NCBI GenBank assembly: GCA_902767775.1
Contig: CACXIP010000005.1
Location: forward strand, 124,001-188,000
Direction of reading: 5' to 3'
DNA length: 64,000 nucleotides
Origin: an uncultured Prevotellaceae bacterium
GTDB lineage: Bacteria > Bacteroidota > Bacteroidia > Bacteroidales > Bacteroidaceae
Of this stretch, positions 26,852-36,393 are shown piece after piece. The translations under genes were made by a program, and so were the position numbers. The notes beneath the pieces were generated by a model that saw nothing but the letters and a program-made list of their open reading frames with translations, searched no databases and was not told where the DNA came from. Position 1 is the first letter of the stretch; each line of letters begins with the position of its first letter.

Positions 26852-28308
26852 ACACCATCGACCTCATCATCTTCTTTGTCTTCACTTTGGGTGTGGTCGT
26901 CTTTGGCTGTTCGTTCTACAAGAAAGACAACACCTCTGCCGAGTTCACCCAAGCGGGACGCTCACTGCCCGGATGGGTGGTGGGCATGAGCATTTTCGCC
27001 ACCTATGTCTCGAGCATCAGCTACATCGGCTACCCCGGCAAGGCATTCGCCTCCAACTGGAATGCGTTTGTTTTCTCCCTCTCCATCCCCATCGCCAGCT
27101 ATTTCGCCGCCCGCTATTTCGTGCCATTCTACAGAAAGGGAGGCAGTGTCTCTGCCTACACCTTCCTGGAAGAGAAATTTGGCCGCTGGGCGCGCCTCTA
27201 TGCCTCTGCCTGTTACCTGCTCACCCAGATAGCCCGCATGGGCAGCATCCTCTACCTGCTCGCCGTGCCGATGCACATCCTCATGGGCTGGAACCTCCAC
27301 ATGGTCATCATCGCCACATCGGTCGCCATCATCATCTACTCGATGCTGGGCGGTCTGAAGGCAGTCATCTGGGCAGATGCCATCCAGGGCATCATCCTCA
27401 TCGGCGGAGCAGTGCTGTGCCTCGCCATCCTCTGTTTCTCCATGCCCGAGGGACCCGGTCAGGTGTTCGACCTCGCCATCCATTCCCCCGAGGGCAACAA
27501 ATTCTCATTGGGAGCGTTCACCTCCGACCTCACCACGTCGACGTTCTGGGTATGCCTCATCTACGGCATCTTCATCAACCTTCAGAACTATGGCATCGAC
27601 CAGAACTACGTGCAGCGCTATCATGCAGCGAAGACCGACCGCGACGCACGCTTCTCCGCCTTGTTTGGCGGTTACCTGTTCATCCCCGTCTCCGCGCTGT
27701 TTTTCCTCATCGGTTCGGCACTCTACAGCTACTACACGGCGCATACGGGTTTGCTGCCTGATGACATTGCCGCCAAGCCCGACTACGTGTTCCCGTTCTT
27801 CATCGTCAACGGTCTCCCGGTGGGTCTGCGCGGTCTGCTCATCGCCTCCATCTTCGCCGCCGGCATGAGCACGGTGTCCACCAGTGTCACCTCCGCCGCC
27901 ACCATCATCCTCACCGACTACTACAAGCCGTTGGTCAAACGCTCCTCTGAGCGCCGCGACGTGATGGTGCTCCGTCTGTCGAGTTGCATCGTCGGCGTTA
28001 TCGGCATTATCGTCGCCATTGCCATGCTCAGTGTGGAGAGCATCATCGATGCGTGGTGGAAACTGTCGTCCATCTTCTCTGGCGGTATGCTCGGCCTCTT
28101 CCTGTTGGGCATTCTCCCCCGTCGCATCGGTCGGTGGGCTGCCCTCATCGGCTGTGTGGCAGGCATCGCCGTCATCGCATGGATTTCCTTGGCGGGACTC
28201 TACGACCTCCCCGGCATCCACCTGCATGAGTATCTTGCCATCGTGCTCGGCACCACCACCATCTTCATCGTGGGCTTCCTGCTCTCGCTGCTGGTACATA
28301 AGGATTAG
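26848..28308 (+). CDS. Sodium:solute symporter (SSS family)
   Basis: 486 residues with about 13 transmembrane helices and SSS features: DLIIFFVFTLGVVVFG at the start, EFTQAGRSLPGWVVGMSIFA (TM1 loop), SYIGYPGKAFASNW, GGLKAVIWADAIQGIILIGG and FAAGMSTVSTSVTSAATII (sodium-site helix). The start overlaps the aldolase stop (ATGA), implying coupled translation and a shared substrate. It would import a sugar or sugar acid across the inner membrane with Na+. Confidence 0.9.
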   Translation: MNTIDLIIFFVFTLGVVVFGCSFYKKDNTSAEFTQAGRSLPGWVVGMSIFATYVSSISYIGYPGKAFASNWNAFVFSLSIPIASYFAARYFVPFYRKGGSVSAYTFLEEKFGRWARLYASACYLLTQIARMGSILYLLAVPMHILMGWNLHMVIIATSVAIIIYSMLGGLKAVIWADAIQGIILIGGAVLCLAILCFSMPEGPGQVFDLAIHSPEGNKFSLGAFTSDLTTSTFWVCLIYGIFINLQNYGIDQNYVQRYHAAKTDRDARFSALFGGYLFIPVSALFFLIGSALYSYYTAHTGLLPDDIAAKPDYVFPFFIVNGLPVGLRGLLIASIFAAGMSTVSTSVTSAATIILTDYYKPLVKRSSERRDVMVLRLSSCIVGVIGIIVAIAMLSVESIIDAWWKLSSIFSGGMLGLFLLGILPRRIGRWAALIGCVAGIAVIAWISLAGLYDLPGIHLHEYLAIVLGTTTIFIVGFLLSLLVHKD

Positions 28309-28972
28309 TCGTTTGGGGGGTTGGTCGTTTGGTCGTTTAGTCGTTTGGGAGTTTAGGAGTTTAGACGATACTCCTACAACAATGGCAGTGCGACGTAGTA
28401 GAGACGTCCATATATGGCGTCTCTCCGCCATGCCCGCCGTGAGCATATTATTAAGGAGTTTAGGAGTTTTGGAGTTTAGACAATACTCCTACAAGAATGG
28501 CGGTGCGACCTGTAGGGACGCGATGTATCGCGTCCGCAGTTCATCGGGATTTGAAATCCCGATGTCTTAAATATCAGGATTTGTAATCCGAGATGGTAGA
28601 TAGAAGAGACAATAAAAAAACGCTTCGCTTAAGAAAAAGTAATAAAAATATTGAAAAATCCTGGGCGTACAGGAAAGTCTGAAAAAGTGCCTAGGCACTC
28701 ACAAAAAGGAAGAAAAAACAGCTCCAAAAGGCTGTCATTCGTGGAGATTCGTGAATTTCGTGGTTGAAACTGTTTATAGCAGACATAAGAGTCGCATTGC
28801 AAATGCTTATACTCTATGCGGTCGGATTCTTTAGACCCTTCGGGTAAAAGCGGCAAATCCGCCCGAACTGTTTGATAGCAGAAATGAACTGTTCGAGCAG
28901 TGACATCTTTCAATCTTTCAATCTTTCAATCTTAATCTTTAATTTTTAATTTTTAATCTTTAATCTTTTCAC
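28309..28972. repeat. Intergenic repeat mosaic (B2 then B1, C, A, J, T-rich microrepeats)
   Basis: No gene in 664 bases. In order: 'GGTCGTTT' units (28310-28347), repeat B2 (CCATATATGG core near 28409-28418), a second flank plus B1 (near 28514-28535), repeat C (near 28548-28566), A (about 28612-28720), J (about 28795-28870) and 'CAATCTTT/TTTTTAATC' microrepeats to 28970. B1 and B2 stand side by side with the same left flank. Confidence 0.75.
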
Positions 28973-31054
28973 ATGCCTACTTGGATTTGGTATCCCGGCG
29001 ACTTTGAGATTTGGCTGGGCAATCGCTTCAACAACAGGCGCACCGAACGAGGCGCGATGTTTCCACCATTCTGGAAACAGGACTCACATTGGCCCACCGT
29101 GGAGTTCACCAAGACCGTCGTACTTGAGGAGGACGAGCAAATCACCATCTCGGCAGAGGGACAGTTCAATTTCTCCGTCGACGGCAAGTTGCGCTACCCC
29201 CACTCCCAGCAGATGATTCTCAAGGGCGAGCACAAGCTGAGTGTCAAGGTGTGGAACCAGGCCACTCCGCCCGCATTGTTCATCGAGGGAAGGACCATAG
29301 TGACCGACTCCTCCTGGCTGGTCACCTACGAAGACAAGATTTGGATTGACGAGAATGGTGTCGCCCATGGTTCCGGCATCTATGTCCCTGTCGGTGAATG
29401 GCATTTCAACAGTCCCAGCACCCCACCCTCATCCTTCCACCTGCCCCGGAAGGAACTCCTCCCTGTGAGCAAGGAACAAATCTTTGACGAGGATAAGAAT
29501 CTGTGTGGCACACTCTACGACTTCGGCAGAGAGACCTTCGGATATCTGAAGGTCATCCGTCTCGGGGAAGGCACCGTCAGCATCTATTACGGTGAAAGCC
29601 GCGAGGAAGCCCTCGACACGGAACATTGCGAGACACTCGACATGCTGAGTTCTGCAGACGTGCAGCGGCGGACCGACACCTCGCCAGACAACTGGCACTA
29701 TCTGCTGGACAGCAAGGCATTCCGATATGTCTTCATCATGTCCAACGGCACGCCATATGACGAGGTGGCCATGGACTATGAATACGCATCTTTCAATGAG
29801 GAGCGCAGCGGTACCTTCCGCTGTTCCGACGAGGAGTTGAACCGCATCTGGGATGTTGCCGCCTACACCATGGACCTCACCACCCGTGAGTTTTTTGTCG
29901 ACGGCATCAAGCGCGACCGCTGGACCTGGAGCGGCGATGCCATCCAGAGTTACCTGATGAACTACTACCTGCGCTTCGACACCGAGTGCGTGAAGCGCAC
30001 CATCCGTCAGTTGCGCGGCAAGGACCCTGTCACGGCGCATGTCAACACCATCATGGACTACACGTTCTATTGGTTCAAGTCCATCCTCGATTTCTACCTC
30101 TACACCGGCGACCTTGCCTTTGTCCGTGAGATGTGGCCCAAGATGGTGTCGCTGATGGACTATGTGTTGCGCCGCACCAACACCGACGGTATGGCAGAGG
30201 GACAGCCTGACGACTGGATTTTCGTCGACTGGGTCGACTTCCCCATGCACAAGCGCGGCACGCTGTGCTTTGAGCAGCTGCTCTTCTGCAAGGCTTTGGA
30301 AACCATGCACACCTGCGCCACGCTGTTGGGCATCGACAGTCCTTATGGTGTGCTCGCCGCCGACCTGCTGGAGAAGATAAAAGCCACCTTCTGGAGCGAG
30401 GAGCGCCATGCCTTCCTCCACGCCATCGAGGAGGGTGAGATGAACGAGATGGTGACGAAATTCCCCAATATGTTCGCCATCATCTACGGCTATGCGTCCC
30501 TTGAGGAGCAAGCGTCCATTCTCCGCCATGTGCTGCTCAACGAACAGGTGGAAGCCATCACCACCCCCTACATGCGTTTCTATGAGTTGGAAGCCCTCTG
30601 CACGATGGGCATGCAGACGTCAGTACTCCCCGAGATGAAAGCCTACTGGGGCGGTATGTTGCGTGAGGGAGCCACCACCTTTTGGGAGAAATACATCCCC
30701 TCGGAGCATGGCACGCAGCATCTCGCCATGTATGGCCGTCCCTACGGCAAGAGTCTATGCCACGCCTGGGGAGCGAGTCCCATCTACATCCTCGGCAAGT
30801 ATTTCCTCGGCGTGACGCCCACCAAGGCAGGCTACGAGGAGTATGAGGTGCGGCCCTGTCTCGGTGGTCTCGAGTGGATGGAAGGCAGCGTCCCCACTCC
30901 CTTCGGCAAGATAGAGGTTTCCGTCCGTCCCGGTTCCATTACCGTCCACAGTGATGGTGGCCACGGCACCCTCGTCCTCGGCGACCGCCGCATTCCCATC
31001 GAGGGAGAGTTGAGGCTCTTAGGAGTTGAACTTGATAGGAGTTTAGGAGTCTAG
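28973..31054 (+). CDS. GH78-like alpha-L-rhamnosidase family protein
   Basis: 693 residues. An N-terminal jelly-roll region (1-280) precedes an (alpha/alpha)6 barrel with DGIKRDRWTWSGD (310-322), DWIFVDWVDFPMHKRG, TTFWEKY (Glu572, candidate base) and the SLCHAWGASPIYILGKYFLG block typical of GH78. Canonical rhamnosidases have RDER.GW.GD with a catalytic acid Glu; here the equivalent reads RDRWTWSGD without that Glu. A variant mechanism or binding-type paralogue is possible. No signal peptide is visible from this start, so it may act on imported oligosaccharides in the cytosol. Confidence 0.75.
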   Translation: MPTWIWYPGDFEIWLGNRFNNRRTERGAMFPPFWKQDSHWPTVEFTKTVVLEEDEQITISAEGQFNFSVDGKLRYPHSQQMILKGEHKLSVKVWNQATPPALFIEGRTIVTDSSWLVTYEDKIWIDENGVAHGSGIYVPVGEWHFNSPSTPPSSFHLPRKELLPVSKEQIFDEDKNLCGTLYDFGRETFGYLKVIRLGEGTVSIYYGESREEALDTEHCETLDMLSSADVQRRTDTSPDNWHYLLDSKAFRYVFIMSNGTPYDEVAMDYEYASFNEERSGTFRCSDEELNRIWDVAAYTMDLTTREFFVDGIKRDRWTWSGDAIQSYLMNYYLRFDTECVKRTIRQLRGKDPVTAHVNTIMDYTFYWFKSILDFYLYTGDLAFVREMWPKMVSLMDYVLRRTNTDGMAEGQPDDWIFVDWVDFPMHKRGTLCFEQLLFCKALETMHTCATLLGIDSPYGVLAADLLEKIKATFWSEERHAFLHAIEEGEMNEMVTKFPNMFAIIYGYASLEEQASILRHVLLNEQVEAITTPYMRFYELEALCTMGMQTSVLPEMKAYWGGMLREGATTFWEKYIPSEHGTQHLAMYGRPYGKSLCHAWGASPIYILGKYFLGVTPTKAGYEEYEVRPCLGGLEWMEGSVPTPFGKIEVSVRPGSITVHSDGGHGTLVLGDRRIPIEGELRLLGVELDRSLGV

Positions 31055-31723
31055 GAATTTAGACATATGCTCTTTTCTCAGGAGTCTAGGAGTTTAGGAG
31101 TCTAGGAGTTTAGACGATACCCCTACAAGAATGGCGGTGCAACGTGGTAGAGACGTCCATATATGGCGTCTCCCAGCCATGCCTGCCATAAGACGAATGG
31201 GAAGTGAGATAATAAAATAACGCTCCGCTCCGAAAAAAGAATAAAAAGATAGAAAAAACTTGGCATACAGCGAAGCGAGAAAAAGTGCCAAGGCACTCGC
31301 AAAAAGGAAGAAAAAATTGATGATAAAATTCATGAGTGATTGATGGTAATTCATGTTTTTTCAACATATAATTGCCATGAATTATTCATTAATCATTCAA
31401 GTTCAACTTATTATCACCTTCAACTTGAGAAAGTCGTATCATTAGTGTGCTTTCGTGTCCTTTCGTGAGTTTCATGGTTGAAAAACTTTCGTGAGTTTCG
31501 TGGTTCATGAGTGATTGATGGTAATTCATGTTTTTTTCAACATATAATTGCCATCAATTATTCATTAATTCAACTTCTGCAAGTTGAAGGTAGTTATAAA
31601 AGTTTCGCTCAATCCGAAGTGATAGATTGTCCATCAGACCGTAATCTTTAATATAAAGACCTAACTGTTTGACGGTTGGTCATATACGAAACTTAAATAC
31701 ACAACCCCTAAATTCGAATCATT
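31055..31723. repeat. Intergenic repeat mosaic (B2, A, extra A end)
   Basis: Contains 'GGAGTCTAGGAGTTTA' units (31040-31112), repeat B2 at 31150-31172 (GAGACG-T-CCATATATGG-CGTCTC), A at about 31205-31400, and a second copy of the A right end at about 31505-31580. The last 120 bases before the gene are unique sequence with no convincing promoter. Confidence 0.7.
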
Positions 31724-32143
31724 ATGTTGGTGAAAGTAGCTGTTTGCAAAGACGCTTTCGAGGGAGAAGTCGTAAAGGGTCTGCTTGCTGCCAATGACAT
31801 AGACTGCCATTTGCAGAACGAGACGATGTCGCAAATCTATGGAGGTATCCCGGCATTTGCCATCAACGTGTTGGTGAAAGAGGAAGATGCCGAGAAAGCC
31901 AAACAACTCCTTGATGCACGCAATGAGACGGGGCAGGACAAGGATGAGCCTCAGATGAAGCAAAAACCGTTGAAGCGGATTATTCTTGAGTCTCTGATGT
32001 TTGCCGTCATCGTATTGGTATTGATGATTGTTGCCCACTTGTTGGGCAAGAACCTGCAGCCTGCCATGTTTTATTTCACCTATGGCATTGGAGCCTTCTT
32101 GGGATGGTTCCTCACACAACTGTTGTTCTGGAAGACCTTCTAA
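31724..32143 (+). CDS. DUF2007-type protein with two membrane helices
   Basis: 139 residues. The first ~70 (VKVAVCKDAFEGEVVKGLLA ... AFAINVLVKEEDAEKAKQLL) resemble DUF2007, a small ferredoxin-like domain called a putative signal-transducing protein. A charged linker leads to two transmembrane helices (about 86-106 and 113-135). Function unknown; it stands alone, ending about 190 bases before the tracrRNA terminator. Confidence 0.7.
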   Translation: MLVKVAVCKDAFEGEVVKGLLAANDIDCHLQNETMSQIYGGIPAFAINVLVKEEDAEKAKQLLDARNETGQDKDEPQMKQKPLKRIILESLMFAVIVLVLMIVAHLLGKNLQPAMFYFTYGIGAFLGWFLTQLLFWKTF

Positions 32144-32331
32144 TCATCAATGATGGTGATTCTTCCTTGTGGCTCTCTATAAGTGTTGCCCAGTTGCCCC
32201 ACCTGGCTTTTCGCTGCATATATATGACTTTTTTCGAACAGCTATACGGCACAAGGTCTGAAGACAGGAATGAGGTGATGACATTGATAGATTTCCTTTT
32301 CTAAGGAGGTATTTAGTCTATCATTCTAAAT

Positions 32332-32413
32332 AAAAAACTCCCACCGAGGCGGGAGTATAGGTTTTACCCTTCGGCCATGAAGGCCTTATTGTGATAAGAT
32401 GTAGGAATCTTAT
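32332..32413 (-). ncRNA. tracrRNA of the type II-C CRISPR system
   Basis: Read on the minus strand, the stretch starts just after a promoter and shows the anti-repeat TTCCTACATC-TTA-TCACAAT, which pairs with the first 20 bases of the CRISPR repeat (10 pairs, a small internal loop, then 6-7 pairs with G-U wobbles). It continues through a short hairpin (CCTTC/GAAGG) and ends in an intrinsic terminator (CTCCCGC-CTCG-GTGGGAG then six T). Position (upstream of and divergent from cas9) and structure fit type II-C tracrRNA. It also fixes the direction of crRNA transcription as plus. Confidence 0.88.
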
Positions 32414-32417
32414 GATG

Positions 32418-32465
32418 CAAATTTATCAAATAATTTTGTACCAAACAAATTAATTTGTAACTTTA
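32418..32465. promoter_or_regulatory. Divergent promoters for tracrRNA and cas9
   Basis: Minus strand: TTTG (complement of 32446-32449) and TAAATTTG (complement of 32418-32425), 20 bases apart, drive the tracrRNA. Plus strand: TTTG (32435-32438) and TAACTTTA (32458-32465, one change from TAnnTTTG), 19 bases apart, would drive cas9 with a short leader. The two overlap, so they may compete for polymerase. Confidence 0.65.
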
Positions 32466-32493
32466 CGGAAATTTTTAACTTATATTTATTATT

Positions 32494-35400
32494 ATGGAAA
32501 AAATATTGGGTATCGATACTGGCACTAATAGTCTTGGATGGGCTATTGTTGAGAAAAATGGAGAAGAATGCAGACTTTTAGCAAAAGGTACAAATATCTT
32601 TTCTGAAGGTGTGAAGATAGAAAAAGGAATAGAGTCATCAAAAGCATCAGAAAGGACGATACATCGTTCTGTTCGCAAACATTATTGGCGTCGAAAAATA
32701 AGGAAAATCAGATTGTTGTCTATTTTGTCTGATAATAACTTGTGTCCTCCATTAAGAAAAGGAGAACTGAGAGAATGGAGATTGAAGAAGATTTACCCTG
32801 TAAACGATGCTTTTTTGGCATGGCAACGCACGGAGGATAAAGACAATATCAATCCTTATAGATATAGATATTTGTGTCTCACTCAAAAGTTAGATTTGAC
32901 TGATATCACTCAAAGATATATTCTGGGAAGGGCTATTTACCACTTAAATCAACGACGTGGTTTTTTGAGTAATCGAAAAGAATCTACAAAAAGTTCAGAG
33001 GGACAGGTTCTTGAAGGAATAAAAGACCTTAGCGTTGAAATGGCTGAAGCTGGTTGCATGTATTTGGGTGAGTATTTTTATCATTTATATCAAGAAGGGA
33101 AAAGAATACGGAATCATTATACAGATAGGAAAGAACATTATTTTAAAGAATTCCATGCCATTTGTTCCAAACAGGAATTGTCTGCTGAATTGGTTTCAAA
33201 ATTGGAGAAAGCCATTTTTGATCAACGACCTTTGAAATCGCAAAAAGGACAAGTAGGAACATGTACTTTTGAGAAAGGCAAACCAAGATGTTCTTCTTCA
33301 CATCCATTATATGAAGATTTTAGGATGTATAGCTTCTTGAACAATATTAAAATAAAGACGCCAAAGGATGATGAGATGCGGTATTTAACTCGGGATGAAA
33401 AAGCAAGCATCATACCTTTGTTTAAACGCAAATCAAAACGAACATTCAATTTTGAAGATATTGCAAAGAAGCTGGCAGGAAAGAAAAACTATTGCTATTA
33501 TAAAGATAAAGAAGATTTGCCCTACAAGTTTAATTATCAGATGGATACACAAGTATCTGGTAGTATAGTGAATGCACAACTTGAGGATATTTTTGGAGAG
33601 AATTGGATAGATGGAGTTTGCGAAGTGTATGCACTAGCCAACAACAAAACAAAATTTCAAATCATAAATGATGTGTGGCATGCCCTTTTCTTTTATGATG
33701 ATGAAGATAAACTCAAAGAGTTTGCAAAAAACAGATTGCAGTTGGACGAAGAACAGGCAGAGAAATTTAGTCAGATTGTTTTGCCGAATGATTATGCTTC
33801 TCTTAGTTTGAAGGCAATTAGGAAAATTCTCCCTTATTTGCGTGATTATGGATTCATCTATTCTCAAGCAGTATTTCTTGCGAATATGAAAGAAGTGTTG
33901 CCAGAACATATTTGGGGGATCAAAGAAGTTCGTGATGGTGCCATTGAAAACGTCATAGATTTAATTTGTTCATATGATAAATCTTGTGATGACAGAACTT
34001 TGGAATTTTGTATCAAGGATTTCTTGCGTGATAGATATCAGGTAGAAGTTGACAAGCTTAATAAACTTTACCATCCATCGATGATGGAATTATATCCACG
34101 AGCAACTCCAGATAATGATGGTATCTATCAATTGGGCTCTCCCCGGATAAGCAGCGTAAAAAATCCTATGGCGATGCATTCTCTTTTTCGTTTGAGAAAA
34201 GTGATTAATATGCTATTAAGAGAAGGATTGGTCGATACTGATACAATTATTAATATAGAATTTTCTCGTGATTTAAATGATGCAAACAAGCGGTGGGCAA
34301 TTCAAACTTGGCAACGTGAAAACAATAAGGCCAGAGAGGAATGTCGTAAGAAAATGGGTGAAATAAAAGAATTGCATCTAACGTCCATTTCGGAAAGAGA
34401 TATATTAAAGTATCAACTTTGGGAGGAACAAAACCACAAATGCATATATACAGGCGAAGAAATAGGTTTGACAGATTTCTTGGGAGAAAATCCTAAATAT
34501 GATATTGAACATACAATTCCTCGTAGTGCAGGTGGTGACAGTACAAAGATGAATCTCACATTGTGCAACAGCAGATACAATAGAGATGTGAAGAAGGTCA
34601 AACTACCTTCCCAATTGTCGGAACATGAAGAAATACTTGAGAGAATTAAATCATGGAAGGAAAAGTATGAAGAATTGAATAGTCGTATCCGCCGTATCAG
34701 TACTAAAGGCGCATCTTCAAAAGAAGAGAAAGATATGAGAATACGGAGACGCCATCTTCTTTCCCTTGAGCGTGATTATTGGAGAGGAAAATACCAAAGG
34801 TTTGAAATGACAGAAGTTCCTGAAGGCTTTTCTCGTCGTCAAGGAACTGATGCTAGCGTAATATCTCGTTATGCAAGGTTGTACTTAAAATCCGTTTTTA
34901 AGCATGTTTATATAGTCAAGGGTATTGCCACCGCTGATTTCCGTAAGATGTGGGGCATTCAGGATGAATACACTAAAAAGGAGCGTGTTAATCATGTACA
35001 TCATTGTATAGATGCTATTATTATAGCTTGTATTGGAAAAAATGAATATAACAAGTTGGCTCAATACTACCATGATGCTGATGCATATAAGTATAATAAA
35101 GGCCAAAAACCTCATTTCGATATGCCTTGGCCAACATTTGTATCTGATATGAAACAGATGCAGGACCAGCTAATAATAACACATTATTCAAAAGACATCA
35201 TGCCCAAACAATCAAGACGATATGTAAGAGATTCGAGAGGGCGCAAATTGTTGACACAAGGTGATGCGGCTAGAGCATCTTTGCATAATGATACTTATTA
35301 TGGTGCAATAAATGTAGATGGTGAGATTAAATATGTTGTTCGTAAGAGTCTCGATTCATTGGAACCTAAAGATGTTGCCCTTATTGTTGACGAGGCGGTT

Positions 35401-36099
35401 AGAAAAAAAGTTGAGGAAGCGATTAGGGAACATGAGTCTTTGAAGAAAGCATTGGAAAAAGGGATTTGGATGAACGAAGAGAGAGGAATTCCAATAAAGA
35501 AAGTGCGTATCTTCACCGGAAGTGTTACACGTCCTATCAATATAAGAAATCATCGTGACAAATCTCGCCATGATTACAAACGGCAATTCCATGTTCAGAA
35601 TGATAGAAATTATATGATGGCTATCTATAGAGGAAAAGATAAAAAGGGAAAAGATAGAAGTGAGTTTGAACTCATCAATAATTTGGACGCAGCTCTTTAT
35701 TATAGGAGAAGTAATAATAACAAATATTCCTTGGTTCCAGAAAGAAGTAAAAGTGGATATCCTTTATTGTTTTGTTTGAAGATAGGAACAATGGTTCTGC
35801 TTTATGAAAGTTCGTCCGATGAAATATGGGATCTTGACCCAAAGAATTTGGCAAAGAGACTGTATAAGGTAACAGGATTGTCTTCTATGGTGGTGGATTC
35901 GAGAAATTATGGTAAGATAGCTCTTGTGCATCATCAAGAAGCAAGACCAAGTTCAGAAGTGAAATTAAAAAATGGAAAATTTGTATCAGGCGAAGACTTT
36001 AGACCTGGAATATTGATGTTACATGGCCAGATAAAAGCATTAGTTCAAGGAGTTGACTTTGAAATCAATGAATTAGGAGAAATTAAAAGGTTGATATGA
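32494..36099 (+). CDS. cas9: Cas9 endonuclease, type II-C size
   Basis: 1201 residues. RuvC-I: ILGIDTGTNSLGWAI (Asp8); Arg-rich bridge helix RTIHRSVRKHYWRRKIRKIR; RuvC-II: INIEFSRDLND (Glu589); HNH: YDIEHTIPRSAGG (His673) with NLTLCNSRYNRDVKK; RuvC-III: VNHVHHCIDAI (His837, Asp840). All catalytic residues expected of both nuclease domains are present, so cleavage of target DNA guided by crRNA:tracrRNA is expected. The gene is much more A+T-rich than flanking sugar genes. Its TGA overlaps the next ATG (ATGA, 36096-36099), the usual cas9-cas1 junction, but cas1 itself is missing. Confidence 0.96.
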   Translation: MEKILGIDTGTNSLGWAIVEKNGEECRLLAKGTNIFSEGVKIEKGIESSKASERTIHRSVRKHYWRRKIRKIRLLSILSDNNLCPPLRKGELREWRLKKIYPVNDAFLAWQRTEDKDNINPYRYRYLCLTQKLDLTDITQRYILGRAIYHLNQRRGFLSNRKESTKSSEGQVLEGIKDLSVEMAEAGCMYLGEYFYHLYQEGKRIRNHYTDRKEHYFKEFHAICSKQELSAELVSKLEKAIFDQRPLKSQKGQVGTCTFEKGKPRCSSSHPLYEDFRMYSFLNNIKIKTPKDDEMRYLTRDEKASIIPLFKRKSKRTFNFEDIAKKLAGKKNYCYYKDKEDLPYKFNYQMDTQVSGSIVNAQLEDIFGENWIDGVCEVYALANNKTKFQIINDVWHALFFYDDEDKLKEFAKNRLQLDEEQAEKFSQIVLPNDYASLSLKAIRKILPYLRDYGFIYSQAVFLANMKEVLPEHIWGIKEVRDGAIENVIDLICSYDKSCDDRTLEFCIKDFLRDRYQVEVDKLNKLYHPSMMELYPRATPDNDGIYQLGSPRISSVKNPMAMHSLFRLRKVINMLLREGLVDTDTIINIEFSRDLNDANKRWAIQTWQRENNKAREECRKKMGEIKELHLTSISERDILKYQLWEEQNHKCIYTGEEIGLTDFLGENPKYDIEHTIPRSAGGDSTKMNLTLCNSRYNRDVKKVKLPSQLSEHEEILERIKSWKEKYEELNSRIRRISTKGASSKEEKDMRIRRRHLLSLERDYWRGKYQRFEMTEVPEGFSRRQGTDASVISRYARLYLKSVFKHVYIVKGIATADFRKMWGIQDEYTKKERVNHVHHCIDAIIIACIGKNEYNKLAQYYHDADAYKYNKGQKPHFDMPWPTFVSDMKQMQDQLIITHYSKDIMPKQSRRYVRDSRGRKLLTQGDAARASLHNDTYYGAINVDGEIKYVVRKSLDSLEPKDVALIVDEAVRKKVEEAIREHESLKKALEKGIWMNEERGIPIKKVRIFTGSVTRPINIRNHRDKSRHDYKRQFHVQNDRNYMMAIYRGKDKKGKDRSEFELINNLDAALYYRRSNNNKYSLVPERSKSGYPLLFCLKIGTMVLLYESSSDEIWDLDPKNLAKRLYKVTGLSSMVVDSRNYGKIALVHHQEARPSSEVKLKNGKFVSGEDFRPGILMLHGQIKALVQGVDFEINELGEIKRLI

Positions 36100-36302
36100 T
36101 AAAACAAACATTGACATTTGTGTCTCCTTCATATGAAAGTATGAATGTTCATAAAAGACGTGTGAAATCATTTGTTCCAGATAAAGGTATGGTAAGTATT
36201 TTGAGTGTAACAGATAAGCAATATTCAGATATTATGAATTTTTGGGGAATAGAAAAGAAGAAAAAAACAATCACCAACCCTTTGCAATTAGAATTTTTTT
36301 AG
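36096..36302 (+). pseudogene. Chimeric Cas1-start/Cas2-end remnant
   Basis: A 68-codon frame. The first ~8 residues, MIKQTLTF, look like the start of type II-C Cas1 (MIK[KR]TL.F). From about residue 10 on it reads SPSYESMNVHKRRVKSF, then VSILSVTDKQYSDI and NPLQLEFF, the C-terminal half of type II-C Cas2. The Cas2 N-terminus with its catalytic Asp (FFDLP) and all of the Cas1 active site are gone. The simplest reading is one in-frame deletion of about 1.1 kb from the start of cas1 to the middle of cas2. Spacer acquisition should be lost. Confidence 0.8.
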
Positions 36303-36310
36303 TAGCTTTG
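36281..36310 (+). promoter_or_regulatory. Promoter of the CRISPR array
   Basis: TTTG (36281-36284) and TAGCTTTG (36303-36310), 18 bases apart, overlap the end of the Cas2 remnant and point into the array. The following A+T-rich stretch to 36393 would be the leader. Confidence 0.6.
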
Positions 36311-36393
36311 TGAGAACAATTTAAATCATCAACCATTTCTTATTGGTAAATGTATGATTATATGTCTAAATGTCAATTAATTATATCCCATAG

